Shown: positions 17,367 to 24,578 of the stretch, piece by piece | Position numbering within the stretch: position 1 is the first letter of the stretch | Layout of the letters: every line of letters starts with the position of its first letter | Assembly: GCF_002934665.1 (NCBI RefSeq) | Contig: NZ_NIRS01000002.1 | Location: 124,001 to 188,000, forward strand | Reading direction: 5' to 3' | DNA from: Pseudomonas laurylsulfatiphila | GTDB taxonomy: Bacteria; Pseudomonadota; Gammaproteobacteria; Pseudomonadales; Pseudomonadaceae | Length of the DNA: 64,000 nt | Notes under the pieces: model-generated | Database searches by the model: none | Seen by the model: the letters and a program-made list of their open reading frames with translations, nothing else | Told to the model about the DNA's origin: nothing | Position numbers and translations under genes: made by a program

Positions 17367-18188
17367 TCAGCGTGGAAACAGGAACGTCACGGCGGCGCGA
17401 AAGCCCCAGCCTTGCGGGCCGTCTTCCGGGCTGTCGAGCCAGTAGCGCGGGCCGGCCTGCACCGTCAGCGGTTGACCGCCGATCTTCAACAATTGGGTGA
17501 CCGTGAGGTTGACCGGTACCGACCATTCCCGCGATTGCCAGTTGTAGGTTGACTCGGTGTTGACCCCGTAGGTCGTGAGCGTATGGGTGGTGTACGAGAG
17601 GAAGGGTTGAAGGAAGGTCTGGTTGACCTTTTCCTTGTCGTCCGGCGGGCTGTCGTCCAGGCCCCAGATATGGTTGGCCAGAATGCCGCGGGTCCAGCCA
17701 TTGGACTGTTTCAACGCCACCCCCGTCGGGCCGAGGCCCCATTGCTCGCTGCCGAGCAATTCGTCACTGCCGGTCGGTATCAGCAACGCCGGGCCGGCAC
17801 CGAGTATCCAGCCACTTGCCGTCGGCTTGGTCGGCGAGAAGAAAAAACTCTGGGTGATATCGCCGGTGCCGGTTTTGTCCGCCGCGCCATTGGGGGCCAG
17901 GCCGTGCTGGTCGATGATCGGCAGAATGGTGCGAGAGATGAGATTCCAGTCCTCGTTCAGGGCAAACGGCAGCACCGGCTGGATATTGGTCACGCTGTGC
18001 ATGCCCTCCCCGGTCGGCCCCATTTTCTGGTCCCAGTTGTACTGTACCGGCAGGCTGTACATCGCGGCGACCGGGTTGAGGGCTTTTTTTGCCAACTCTG
18101 CCGAATCCTCGGCCTGAGCCATTGGGATGCAACCCAACGCAACGACGAGTGTCGACGCGCTACCCATCCACCCTGCTTTCAAATCCAT
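17367..18188 (-). CDS. Exported outer-membrane-type beta protein
   Basis: 273 residues with a Sec signal peptide ending at PMAQA/ED (about residue 26). The mature part has alternating aromatic/polar beta-strand patterns and ends in FLFPR-like C-terminal aromatic residues, typical of outer-membrane barrels. Pseudomonas relatives are often named transporter or neuromedin U, without evidence. The start is the ATG at 18188 after AGGTGAG. No substrate can be inferred. Confidence 0.75.
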   Translation of the reverse strand: MDLKAGWMGSASTLVVALGCIPMAQAEDSAELAKKALNPVAAMYSLPVQYNWDQKMGPTGEGMHSVTNIQPVLPFALNEDWNLISRTILPIIDQHGLAPNGAADKTGTGDITQSFFFSPTKPTASGWILGAGPALLIPTGSDELLGSEQWGLGPTGVALKQSNGWTRGILANHIWGLDDSPPDDKEKVNQTFLQPFLSYTTHTLTTYGVNTESTYNWQSREWSVPVNLTVTQLLKIGGQPLTVQAGPRYWLDSPEDGPQGWGFRAAVTFLFPR

Positions 18189-18413
18189 CTCGCTCACCTG
18201 TCGTTGTCAAAAACCGGCGTTGCAAAGGGTTAGCGTAGGCAACTGTGATCGATGTGCAACCCGGCCCTGCCCCTCGCTGGCCGTGTGTTTAACGGTTTTT
18301 GAGAGTTTTTGATTCGGATTATCCCGCTGCGGCAGGCAGCATTCGGCCCGCATTGACCGGCGTGCAAACACCTGTACCCGAATGACAACTTTCATCACGT
18401 GAGAACCGAACAC

Positions 18414-19094
18414 ATGGGCATGTCGAATAAATGGATTGCGGGTATTGCTTTGAGCTGTGTATTTCAGGTCGGCTGTGTCTCGAAAGTGGCGCAACAGGAG
18501 CAATACTCGGGCTTCCTGGGCAACTACCAGGGCCTGGAGGAGCAAACGACACCGAGTGAACAGAAGGTCCTGCGCTGGGTATCGCCGGGGTTCGATCCTC
18601 GCGCCTACTCCACTGTAGTGTTCAGGCAGATGGAGCTGTATCCGGCGCCGAAGCCGACCGCGCGCGTCAGCCTGAAGACCCTGCAAGACCTGCAATTGAT
18701 GGCCAGCAACAGCGTCAAGCTCGCCTTTTCCCGCCGCTATGCGATCGTCCCTTATCCACAACTGGCACCGACCGATTCGCGATCGCTGATCCTGCAAGCG
18801 GCTATCACTCACGTCAGCGCCAACAACGAAGGCATGCACTGGTATGAGGCCGTGCCGATCGGCGCCATTGTCGGGGCAACACAAGCAGCCACCGGGCATC
18901 GGGATCAGACTGCCGAGATGTACATCGAAGCCAACCTGATCGATGCCAAGACCGGTTTGCCGGTCGCGAAGATGGTTCGCAAGGTGTTTGGCGCGACACT
19001 CGACAATGCCCAACAGCCGGTGCTTGCCAGTGACTTCAAGGTCGCGCTCAAAAGCATGACAGACGATATGCAGGCCCTGCTCCTCAAGCACTGA
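18414..19094 (+). CDS. DUF3313-type lipoprotein
   Basis: About 226 residues. The lipobox VFQVGC sits at the end of a hydrophobic N-terminal segment, predicting a lipid-anchored protein. The body matches the DUF3313 pattern: a region around RWVSPGFDPRAY and repeated beta segments, with YPAPKPTARVSL. The start is ATG at 18414 or 18420; no strong ribosome-binding site distinguishes them. It is followed by a stem-loop. Function is unknown; the family is periplasmic in Gram-negatives. Confidence 0.75.
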   Translation: MGMSNKWIAGIALSCVFQVGCVSKVAQQEQYSGFLGNYQGLEEQTTPSEQKVLRWVSPGFDPRAYSTVVFRQMELYPAPKPTARVSLKTLQDLQLMASNSVKLAFSRRYAIVPYPQLAPTDSRSLILQAAITHVSANNEGMHWYEAVPIGAIVGATQAATGHRDQTAEMYIEANLIDAKTGLPVAKMVRKVFGATLDNAQQPVLASDFKVALKSMTDDMQALLLKH

Positions 19095-19103
19095 TGCCCG
19101 GAT

Positions 19104-19136
19104 AAACCCCATTGCACGCAGACTGGCATGGGGTTT
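19104..19136 (+). terminator. Stem-loop terminator after the DUF3313 gene
   Basis: AAACCCCAT at 19104-19112 pairs with ATGGGGTTT at 19128-19136, giving a 9-bp stem with a 15-base loop, ending in TTT. The U tract is short, so efficiency may be moderate. Confidence 0.6.
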
Positions 19137-19197
19137 CAACCGCGCTTGTTCCTTGACAAACCGTCAGCCGTATCGACGCCTGACGTGAGACCCCATC

Positions 19198-19659
19198 ATG
19201 AAAATACTGGCCCATACCCTGGCGGTGCTCATGCTGTTGCTGAGCACCAGCGCCCTGGCAGTGACGGTGATCCCCCTCAAAGGTCAGACTTCCCAGGCCA
19301 TCGCGCAGGACACCAGTGCCTGCCAATCCCAGGCCAACGCACAACATCCGGTACAAAGCACCGTGCCATCCGGTGGTCGGGCAAAGGGCGCCGCAACCGC
19401 CGCCGTAGCCGGGGCGACCGCGGCTGAGGTCCGGGGCCGCCAACATGAAAACGTCTATGACCAGATCGACGACGACACCCGGCAAGACTATCGCCAGAAC
19501 CACGCGCGCAGTGCCGCGGCGGCCGGCGCCGTCGTCGGGGCTTCCAGGCAACGCCAGGCGCGCCGGCAGAATAATGCGGCGAGCGAGCAAAGCGTCACCG
19601 CCAACAATTCCGTCTATAGCAGTTGCCTGCAGCAGCGTGGCTACGATGTCTTGCCTTGA
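19198..19659 (+). CDS. Periplasmic glycine-zipper protein (paralogue of 46637-47092)
   Basis: 153 residues with a Sec signal peptide (cleavage near TSALA/V). The mature part has TVIPLKGQTSQ, a paired-cysteine motif (C42 and a CLQQRGYDVLP C-terminus), and a glycine/alanine-rich zipper of the type SGGRAKGAATAAVAGATAAE and AAAAGAVVGASRQR. A paralogue with the same layout is at 46637-47092. It is likely envelope-associated, but no function is established for the family. Confidence 0.75.
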   Translation: MKILAHTLAVLMLLLSTSALAVTVIPLKGQTSQAIAQDTSACQSQANAQHPVQSTVPSGGRAKGAATAAVAGATAAEVRGRQHENVYDQIDDDTRQDYRQNHARSAAAAGAVVGASRQRQARRQNNAASEQSVTANNSVYSSCLQQRGYDVLP

Positions 19660-19741
19660 TCGGCGGTGACAATGACCTGAAACATTGGCCGACCTTCCTC
19701 ACCATGACTCAACGAACCGATCGAATTTGAGGGCTTCACCG

Positions 19742-20083
19742 ATGCGCCTTGCAGGTGTTCCTGTCGTGATCCTCGCTTACTGGCTCCTGGCCGGTTGCGC
19801 CGCCTCCCCTAACAACCCGACTTCATCGTTGCAAACGGACAAATCGCCCGAGCAGTATGTCGACTGCCTAGTACCGAAGTTGAAGGACAACGCGATGAGC
19901 CCGGTCGTATCCGGGAGCGAACGCAGTTACCGGGTTGTCGTTTCAAGCAAAGTTGCCGTAGACACCGTGCTGGAAACCCACAGGGCACAGGATGGGGGCA
20001 AGGTGTATCTGTACGAGCGCCAATTGTTGGCCTCGGCCTTCAGGCCATCGAGCATCGAGCGTGCCGCGCAGGAATGCCTCTAA
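19742..20083 (+). CDS. Small lipoprotein, unknown function
   Basis: 113 residues. The signal peptide ends in the lipobox LLAGC with Ala next, so it is probably retained at the inner membrane or sorted outward. The mature part contains two spaced cysteines (DCLVPKLKD and QECL at the C-terminus) and no recognised domain. The start is the ATG at 19742, in the same orientation as the glycine-zipper gene 83 bp upstream, so the two may be cotranscribed. Confidence 0.65.
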   Translation: MRLAGVPVVILAYWLLAGCAASPNNPTSSLQTDKSPEQYVDCLVPKLKDNAMSPVVSGSERSYRVVVSSKVAVDTVLETHRAQDGGKVYLYERQLLASAFRPSSIERAAQECL

Positions 20084-20105
20084 CGCCGATATACCCCGCA
20101 AAAAA

Positions 20106-20320
20106 GGTTCTTCACGCAATCCCGGGAGCCTGTAGGAGCCAGCCTGCTGGCGATGGACTCCAGTGCGCCGCGTTCATCCAGGTCACACGCGTTATCGTTA
20201 ACGACCATCGCTGGCAGGCCAGCTCCTACAGTGGCCCCGCGTTCATCCAGATCACACGCGTTATCGTTAACGACCATCGCTGGCAAGCCAGCTCCTGCAA
20301 TTTCCCGGGCTCGCGTGAAA
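20106..20320. repeat. REP cluster related to the 3080-3653 array
   Basis: GTAGGAGCCAGC at 20132 and inverted CATCGCTGGC halves at about 20206 and 20275. The left end GGTTCTTCACGCAATCCCGGG (20106-20126) is almost the same as the left bounding repeat of the first array. The right end CCCGGGCTCGCGTGAA (20304-20319) is a degenerate inverted copy. A minus-orientation terminator follows, exactly as at 3656. Confidence 0.88.
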
Positions 20321-20326
20321 AAAACC

Positions 20327-20362
20327 AAAAAAAACCCCGCGTCCTCCATGAAGGGCGCGGGG
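20327..20362 (-). terminator. Orphan rho-independent terminator
   Basis: Read on the minus strand: an 11-bp stem (CCCCGCGTCCT with AGGGCGCGGGG, one G-T pair) with a 6-base loop, then eight T. No minus-strand gene lies before it within 570 bp. It may belong to a lost gene or an unannotated transcript. Confidence 0.75.
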
Positions 20363-20934
20363 CAAATGCCGTTGAACGAGAGGTGAGGATCGTTTACGCC
20401 GCGTCAGGCAACGCATGAACGCGATGAGTGTCAACGCTCCTCGAGATCCATTAAAAGCGCTAACGAGCCTGGTTCAAAGCTAATTGGAATCAAAAATAAT
20501 CTGCAGTTGACCGTGCGCACAAACAACAATCATTGACTTGTATTGTGAAAACACTCGACCCGTTCAGGAGCAACTAATGCCTGCCTGGACAGCGCAGGCA
20601 ATCCTCTCGGACCCTGGCTACGCGCAACTCACCCGCCAGAGCTTGCAGTTTTCGGATAGCGCAGAACATCCATTCAAAGCATTATTCATGCTGTCAAAAT
20701 CAAAAACCGTGGGTCATCCAGCAATGCTTTTCCTTCGTTTGATTCAACTGATACCTCTGACAGGCAGGGCTGTTTACCGCACTGCGCGCTCCTGAGTCGA
20801 GCCGGTCCCGCATCGTAAAGGCGACACAGCGCGCCTTGCGCCTGGCCCTCATCTTTTTCACCTCCCAGTCCAGAATGTACCGAGCCAACTCCGGCCCCTA
20901 TACTCAGGCCAGTACGCCTGATCGGAAGATTTCT
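20363..20934. other. Intergenic region, no supported gene
   Basis: 572 bp before the ToxR-like gene. A forward frame at about 20577 has AGGAGC upstream but a mixed, family-free composition, and I do not call it. On the minus strand TTGACA at about 20430 lies upstream of the orphan terminator, but no good -10 box accompanies it. Confidence 0.4.
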
Positions 20935-21756
20935 ATGAGCTACACCTTCAAGTTGAAAAATGGCGCCGTGGCGATATTCGACCCGGACAGCGCCATGCTC
21001 ACCCTTACAACCCCCCATGGAGATGTACAGAATTCCACGCTAGGCAGAGCCGAGTCGCGTCTATTGGACCTGCTGCTCATGGAACCAGGAGTCACCAAAA
21101 GCCGCGATGAAATCATCGACTACACCTGGAATGACCGCGTGGTTGCCTCCGGCAGTTTGAATCAAACCGTTTTCTCACTACGAAACATTTTGAATGACAG
21201 TCGGGATCACGAGATCCTGATGACTGTTCCTCGCCGGGGATATTGCTTCAACCGGCACTTTGTAGTCGATGCAGCAGCAGACGCACCGGCACCTTCAGAA
21301 GAAGCTGTGCAGCCACCCGCAGCCACTCCTGGACAACGACCGCAGCCAGATAGCGATGAGTCGCTGGCGCCCTCGAGTAAAACCGAAAAACCCACCCGCA
21401 TTACCAAGGCCCAACTGATCGCCTATATCGTTACCTTGGCAGTCGTTGCCTTGACTGTCTTTCAGTTCGACTTCGACGCACCAAAAATTGAAATTTCCAG
21501 CGTCGACAAGAATGGACTGATCATCCACGCCGTAGGCAATGATCTTGCCGAGGCACAAGCGTTGATGGAGCTGTCGGCCAAACAATCAGAACAGCTTCCA
21601 CCCAACCTGAAGGGTCAAGTCTGGATCAACCTGTATAAAACCAATTATTCCGTTTCGTGCATTCGCCCGGATCTAAGCACTGCAAATTTACAATTAAACA
21701 GCAGCGAAAGAGACCTCGCCATGATGATTCGTCAATGCTTGGAAGTCACCTTATGA
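20935..21756 (+). CDS. ToxR/CadC-like transmembrane transcription regulator
   Basis: 273 residues. An OmpR-type winged-helix domain (about residues 5-108: RAESRLLDLLLMEPG, SGSLNQTVFSLRNIL and MTVPRRGYCF) is followed by an acidic/Pro-rich linker (114-155), one transmembrane helix (161-178), and a ~95-residue periplasmic domain with two cysteines, C242 and C268. This inside-DNA-binding, outside-sensing layout is that of ToxR and CadC; a periplasmic disulphide would parallel the ToxR cysteine pair. There are no receiver-domain residues. The stop overlaps the start of the next gene (ATGA). GC content is lower than in the flanking genes. The assignment by architecture is firm, its signal is unknown. 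Confidence 0.87.
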   Translation: MSYTFKLKNGAVAIFDPDSAMLTLTTPHGDVQNSTLGRAESRLLDLLLMEPGVTKSRDEIIDYTWNDRVVASGSLNQTVFSLRNILNDSRDHEILMTVPRRGYCFNRHFVVDAAADAPAPSEEAVQPPAATPGQRPQPDSDESLAPSSKTEKPTRITKAQLIAYIVTLAVVALTVFQFDFDAPKIEISSVDKNGLIIHAVGNDLAEAQALMELSAKQSEQLPPNLKGQVWINLYKTNYSVSCIRPDLSTANLQLNSSERDLAMMIRQCLEVTL

Positions 21757-22235
21757 AGTTTGAAATTCCGCAAACGGTTCACTGGCCGATTATAGCCTTG
21801 ATCAATGCACTCTGCATTTTCTCCTTTTTTTATTCTCCTTCGCACTACATGGAAAATACCAGTTATCAAACAAAAGCCAGGCAATGGCTGGAAGATCTCA
21901 ATCAACTCAACACCGAAGAATATCTCACTATCGGGCATGGCCGACTCACCGGGACCACGCTGGAAAGCCTGAATGGGAAAATCCGTAATGCAACCCTATC
22001 GGCAAATATAATCAGAGAAAGCAAAACGCAGGTACAGATCAAAATCAGTAACGTCAAACTCAGCCAGGACAATGAACTCTTTGCCATTGAAAAGACCCCT
22101 GACCTGTTCTTCAGACGCCAATACGTCTTGCAAGAAGGCGCCATCCTGAACTACGAATTGATTCCGACGCAGAACAAAAACACCGTGTGTTTTTACATAC
22201 ATGATCTTGGCCGTTTGCGCTGCATGAACCATTGA
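21753..22235 (+). CDS. ToxS-like periplasmic partner protein
   Basis: 160 residues: a short cytoplasmic tail, one transmembrane helix (about 11-28, IIALINALCIFSFF), and a ~130-residue periplasmic beta-rich domain with C146 and C157. Its ATG overlaps the stop codon of the ToxR-like gene, so the proteins are translationally coupled. A membrane-anchored periplasmic partner encoded this way is the ToxR/ToxS arrangement. I base the name on position and topology, not on sequence identity. The gene is AT-rich for this window, suggesting transfer. Confidence 0.65.
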   Translation: MKFEIPQTVHWPIIALINALCIFSFFYSPSHYMENTSYQTKARQWLEDLNQLNTEEYLTIGHGRLTGTTLESLNGKIRNATLSANIIRESKTQVQIKISNVKLSQDNELFAIEKTPDLFFRRQYVLQEGAILNYELIPTQNKNTVCFYIHDLGRLRCMNH

Positions 22236-22406
22236 TTGACTCAACACCCACCTGGCACAGGCTCACATCAAAGATTACTCCTGATAAAAATAACAGTTAT
22301 TGAGTTGAATCAGATGGCGTCCCGGAAAAAAATCCCCCGCCAATAATCTCTGGAATCGAGCCTGCTTGATTCTCGTCCGGGACAATGCCCTACACAGGGG
22401 AATCAA

Positions 22407-22706
22407 GTGAAAACAATGCATTTCCTGCGAAGCAATAAATCGACGACCTTCGGATGCCTGGCGGTTCTATTACTGTCTGCCCTGCCATTTTGTTCGTTAG
22501 CGAACGACGAGCACTCCGTCGAAAGCACGACCATTGAATATTATGAAATTCAAACAAACCCGGATGACACTCAGAAACTATCGCATCTGAAAATCCATAG
22601 TGAGAATGAGTATCATACGGACGATCAGGATAGTGATTCAGCCCTCTCTCCTCCGCCACAAAGTGAGACCGGAATGAGTTACGCCACCTCGCTCATATTA
22701 CTTTGA
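22407..22706 (+). CDS. Small secreted protein, 99 aa
   Basis: 99 residues starting at GTG 22407 after AGGGGA, or at ATG three codons later. A hydrophobic signal peptide (GCLAVLLLSALPFCSLA) ends before NDEHSVE. The mature part is acidic, low-complexity, with no cysteine and no recognised family (EYYEIQTNPDDTQ). It sits 171 bp downstream of the ToxS-like gene in the same orientation and could be a target or part of the same unit. Confidence 0.6.
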   Translation: MKTMHFLRSNKSTTFGCLAVLLLSALPFCSLANDEHSVESTTIEYYEIQTNPDDTQKLSHLKIHSENEYHTDDQDSDSALSPPPQSETGMSYATSLILL

Positions 22707-22884
22707 ACAGCGCGGTATTTGCCATCGCAAGCGGCGATTGGCCTCTTCTGACGACCTGGCAAATATGAGTTATTGACTTTGGAAGGCGCAGTCGGGGTGA
22801 GATTATTCGCAGACCAAGTCGTGGCAGAGATGCAGCTGACACTAGGTTCTGCCTGAATAAACTGTAAATAAGGAAATCGCCTCG

Positions 22885-23217
22885 ATGCTACTGAAAAACT
22901 TCGTCACCGTGTCGTTTGGTTTATTGCTTTCTCTCAAGGCCATGGCCGACGACAAGGGTATCTACAGTGCAAAATTGACGAGTGTCGAAACCAACAAGAA
23001 GGCTCCGGATTCTGTGAAAACTGGCTATGAGGTAAAAACGGGTTACCGTATTGACGACTTTTATTCCTTTACAGCGGCAGCCATTGACCCGATGAACCCC
23101 CCATCGAAAATCTTCAGTCCGATGGTTGACTCGCGCAACGTACAGCAGCTGGACGACTCACCATCGCACAGCAATTACGCATTTTCAGCGGAACTGGAAA
23201 TAATCCGGGGGCTCTGA
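22885..23217 (+). CDS. Truncated outer-membrane barrel paralogue
   Basis: 110 residues. The first ~65 residues parallel those of the 166-residue barrel at 26245 (LLKNF/LLRNL, ADDKGIY/ADDKGLY, GYRIDDFYSFTAAAIDP / GYRVNSYLAFEGAYVDL). It then diverges and ends after about two-thirds of the barrel, with SAELEIIRGL resembling the terminal strand AEYEILEVGE. It has an intact signal peptide and no frameshift. It may be a collapsed duplicate or a small derived protein. Confidence 0.65.
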   Translation: MLLKNFVTVSFGLLLSLKAMADDKGIYSAKLTSVETNKKAPDSVKTGYEVKTGYRIDDFYSFTAAAIDPMNPPSKIFSPMVDSRNVQQLDDSPSHSNYAFSAELEIIRGL

Positions 23218-23321
23218 CAAGCCTCTCGACGCGTCTGTACCTTCATCCGGCATGTGACCGTCATCGCCGCACGGACAGTCATTGCCTGACCCTAATCATT
23301 TAACAGGTGAGCTTTCAATTC

Positions 23322-24344
23322 ATGAGTATCGCACCTCCCGATGAAATCTTTCATTTGTCTTCTGCCTCGCCAAGCCAACTGAACAGAACAATAGGCAACT
23401 GGGAAATGAGCCTTATCCCGACCGAGCACGAGGCGCGCATCCGGCAACATAGGCTCTTTCACAGCCCTGCACTGCAGTGCAGTCGCCTCGAGTTCGACTC
23501 CTCCGTCACCCTGGTCAGTTCTGTCCCCGCCGGATTCGTCACATTCGCCATCTCGCAGGCCCCGATTGGCCGCCCCCTCGTGAACAATCACAAACTACGG
23601 CCTGACGAAATCATCGTACTGCACAGCGACGAATCGGTGCATTACACCTGCGAACCGAATGAAACACTGTTCACCATCACCACAACACTGGAGCACTATG
23701 ACCGGTGCCGCCAACTTCACCCTGTCAAAGACATACTGGCGAACAGAACAAAACACAGCTACCAGGTTGATAACTTTCAATTCATACAGTCTGCCATTCA
23801 AGCCATCAGCGCTTGCTGTGTCGACATCAATGACGCAGCCTCACCACAGTACGCTGAAGCAGAGCGTTCAACGATTGAAACTGCGGTACTGGCGTCTGTA
23901 TTGCAATCATTGACCCCCGCTGGCGGCTTCAGCCGTAAAGTCCCGACCAGACGGAAGGTGGCGATAGAAGCCATCGAGTACATTCATGAAAACATCAAGA
24001 AAACGCTCACCATCAAGTCACTCGTAAGGCAACTTGAGACGACCACCCGCACCCTGCATTTTGGCTTTATCGAGACATTCGGGATGTCGCCAATCGCCTA
24101 TATCAGAAATCTGAGACTCGCCAGTGCCCGCCGCGACCTGATTAATAAAACATGGCCCACCGTGACGGAAACCGCGATGTTCTGGAACTTTCATCATCTG
24201 GGCCGATTCTCCAAGGCCTATCAGACTGCTTACGGAGAGACACCGTCAGAAACAGCCAGGCGCAACTCAGCCAGGCCCAGGAACATGACCTCATCCCTTT
24301 ACAATCAGGTCGTTGGCACGTTTCCACCAAGCCCCGAAAAATGA
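23322..24344 (+). CDS. AraC-family regulator
   Basis: About 340 residues. The C-terminal AraC domain spans about 230-325 (KKTLTIKSLVRQLETTTRTL, ..FGFIETFGMSPIAYIRNLRL, ..GRFSKAYQTAYGETPSE). The N-terminal ~200 residues are a cupin-like domain typical of the EutR/AraC-like-binding subgroup. The start is the ATG at 23322; a GTG five codons earlier is possible. It is in the same orientation as its neighbours. It could integrate with the membrane regulator at 20935, but the sequence alone gives no target. Confidence 0.83.
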   Translation: MSIAPPDEIFHLSSASPSQLNRTIGNWEMSLIPTEHEARIRQHRLFHSPALQCSRLEFDSSVTLVSSVPAGFVTFAISQAPIGRPLVNNHKLRPDEIIVLHSDESVHYTCEPNETLFTITTTLEHYDRCRQLHPVKDILANRTKHSYQVDNFQFIQSAIQAISACCVDINDAASPQYAEAERSTIETAVLASVLQSLTPAGGFSRKVPTRRKVAIEAIEYIHENIKKTLTIKSLVRQLETTTRTLHFGFIETFGMSPIAYIRNLRLASARRDLINKTWPTVTETAMFWNFHHLGRFSKAYQTAYGETPSETARRNSARPRNMTSSLYNQVVGTFPPSPEK

Positions 24345-24414
24345 GGATTAATAATTTCCGTTGATTAACGATGGATGCCGACAATTGCTTGTTTTCCCAC
24401 TCAAGGAGATAAGC

Positions 24415-24519
24415 ATGCTTCATCGAATAAACACGCTGCCACTCAAGCAGAAAATCTTCCTGTGCATGGCCGCCTATGTCAGCGGCATCTTATTGGCCTG
24501 GGTCATTGATTGGTACTGA
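24415..24519 (+). CDS. 34-aa single-helix membrane peptide
   Basis: ATG at 24415 six bases after AAGGAG, TGA at 24517. The peptide has a basic N-terminus (LHRINTLPLKQK) and one hydrophobic helix (IFLCMAAYVSGILLAWVI) ending DWY. Strong ribosome-binding site, clean topology and its place 60 bp before the EAL gene make it a credible small membrane protein, perhaps a partner of the EAL enzyme. It is too short for most gene finders. Confidence 0.6.
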   Translation: MLHRINTLPLKQKIFLCMAAYVSGILLAWVIDWY

Positions 24520-24578
24520 AGAAGTTTAACTCGCGACTGCAAGGTGCACAGTGAAATAATGATACCTCGGGGTTTTCG

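Noticed and set aside
20400..20450. Minus-strand small RNA ending at the orphan terminator
   Set aside because: TTGACA is present, but the position for the -10 box reads TTGCCT; evidence too weak to list as a feature.
20538..20795. 85-residue forward frame before the ToxR-like gene
   Set aside because: There is AGGAGC near an internal ATG, but composition is mixed and nothing resembles a known protein.
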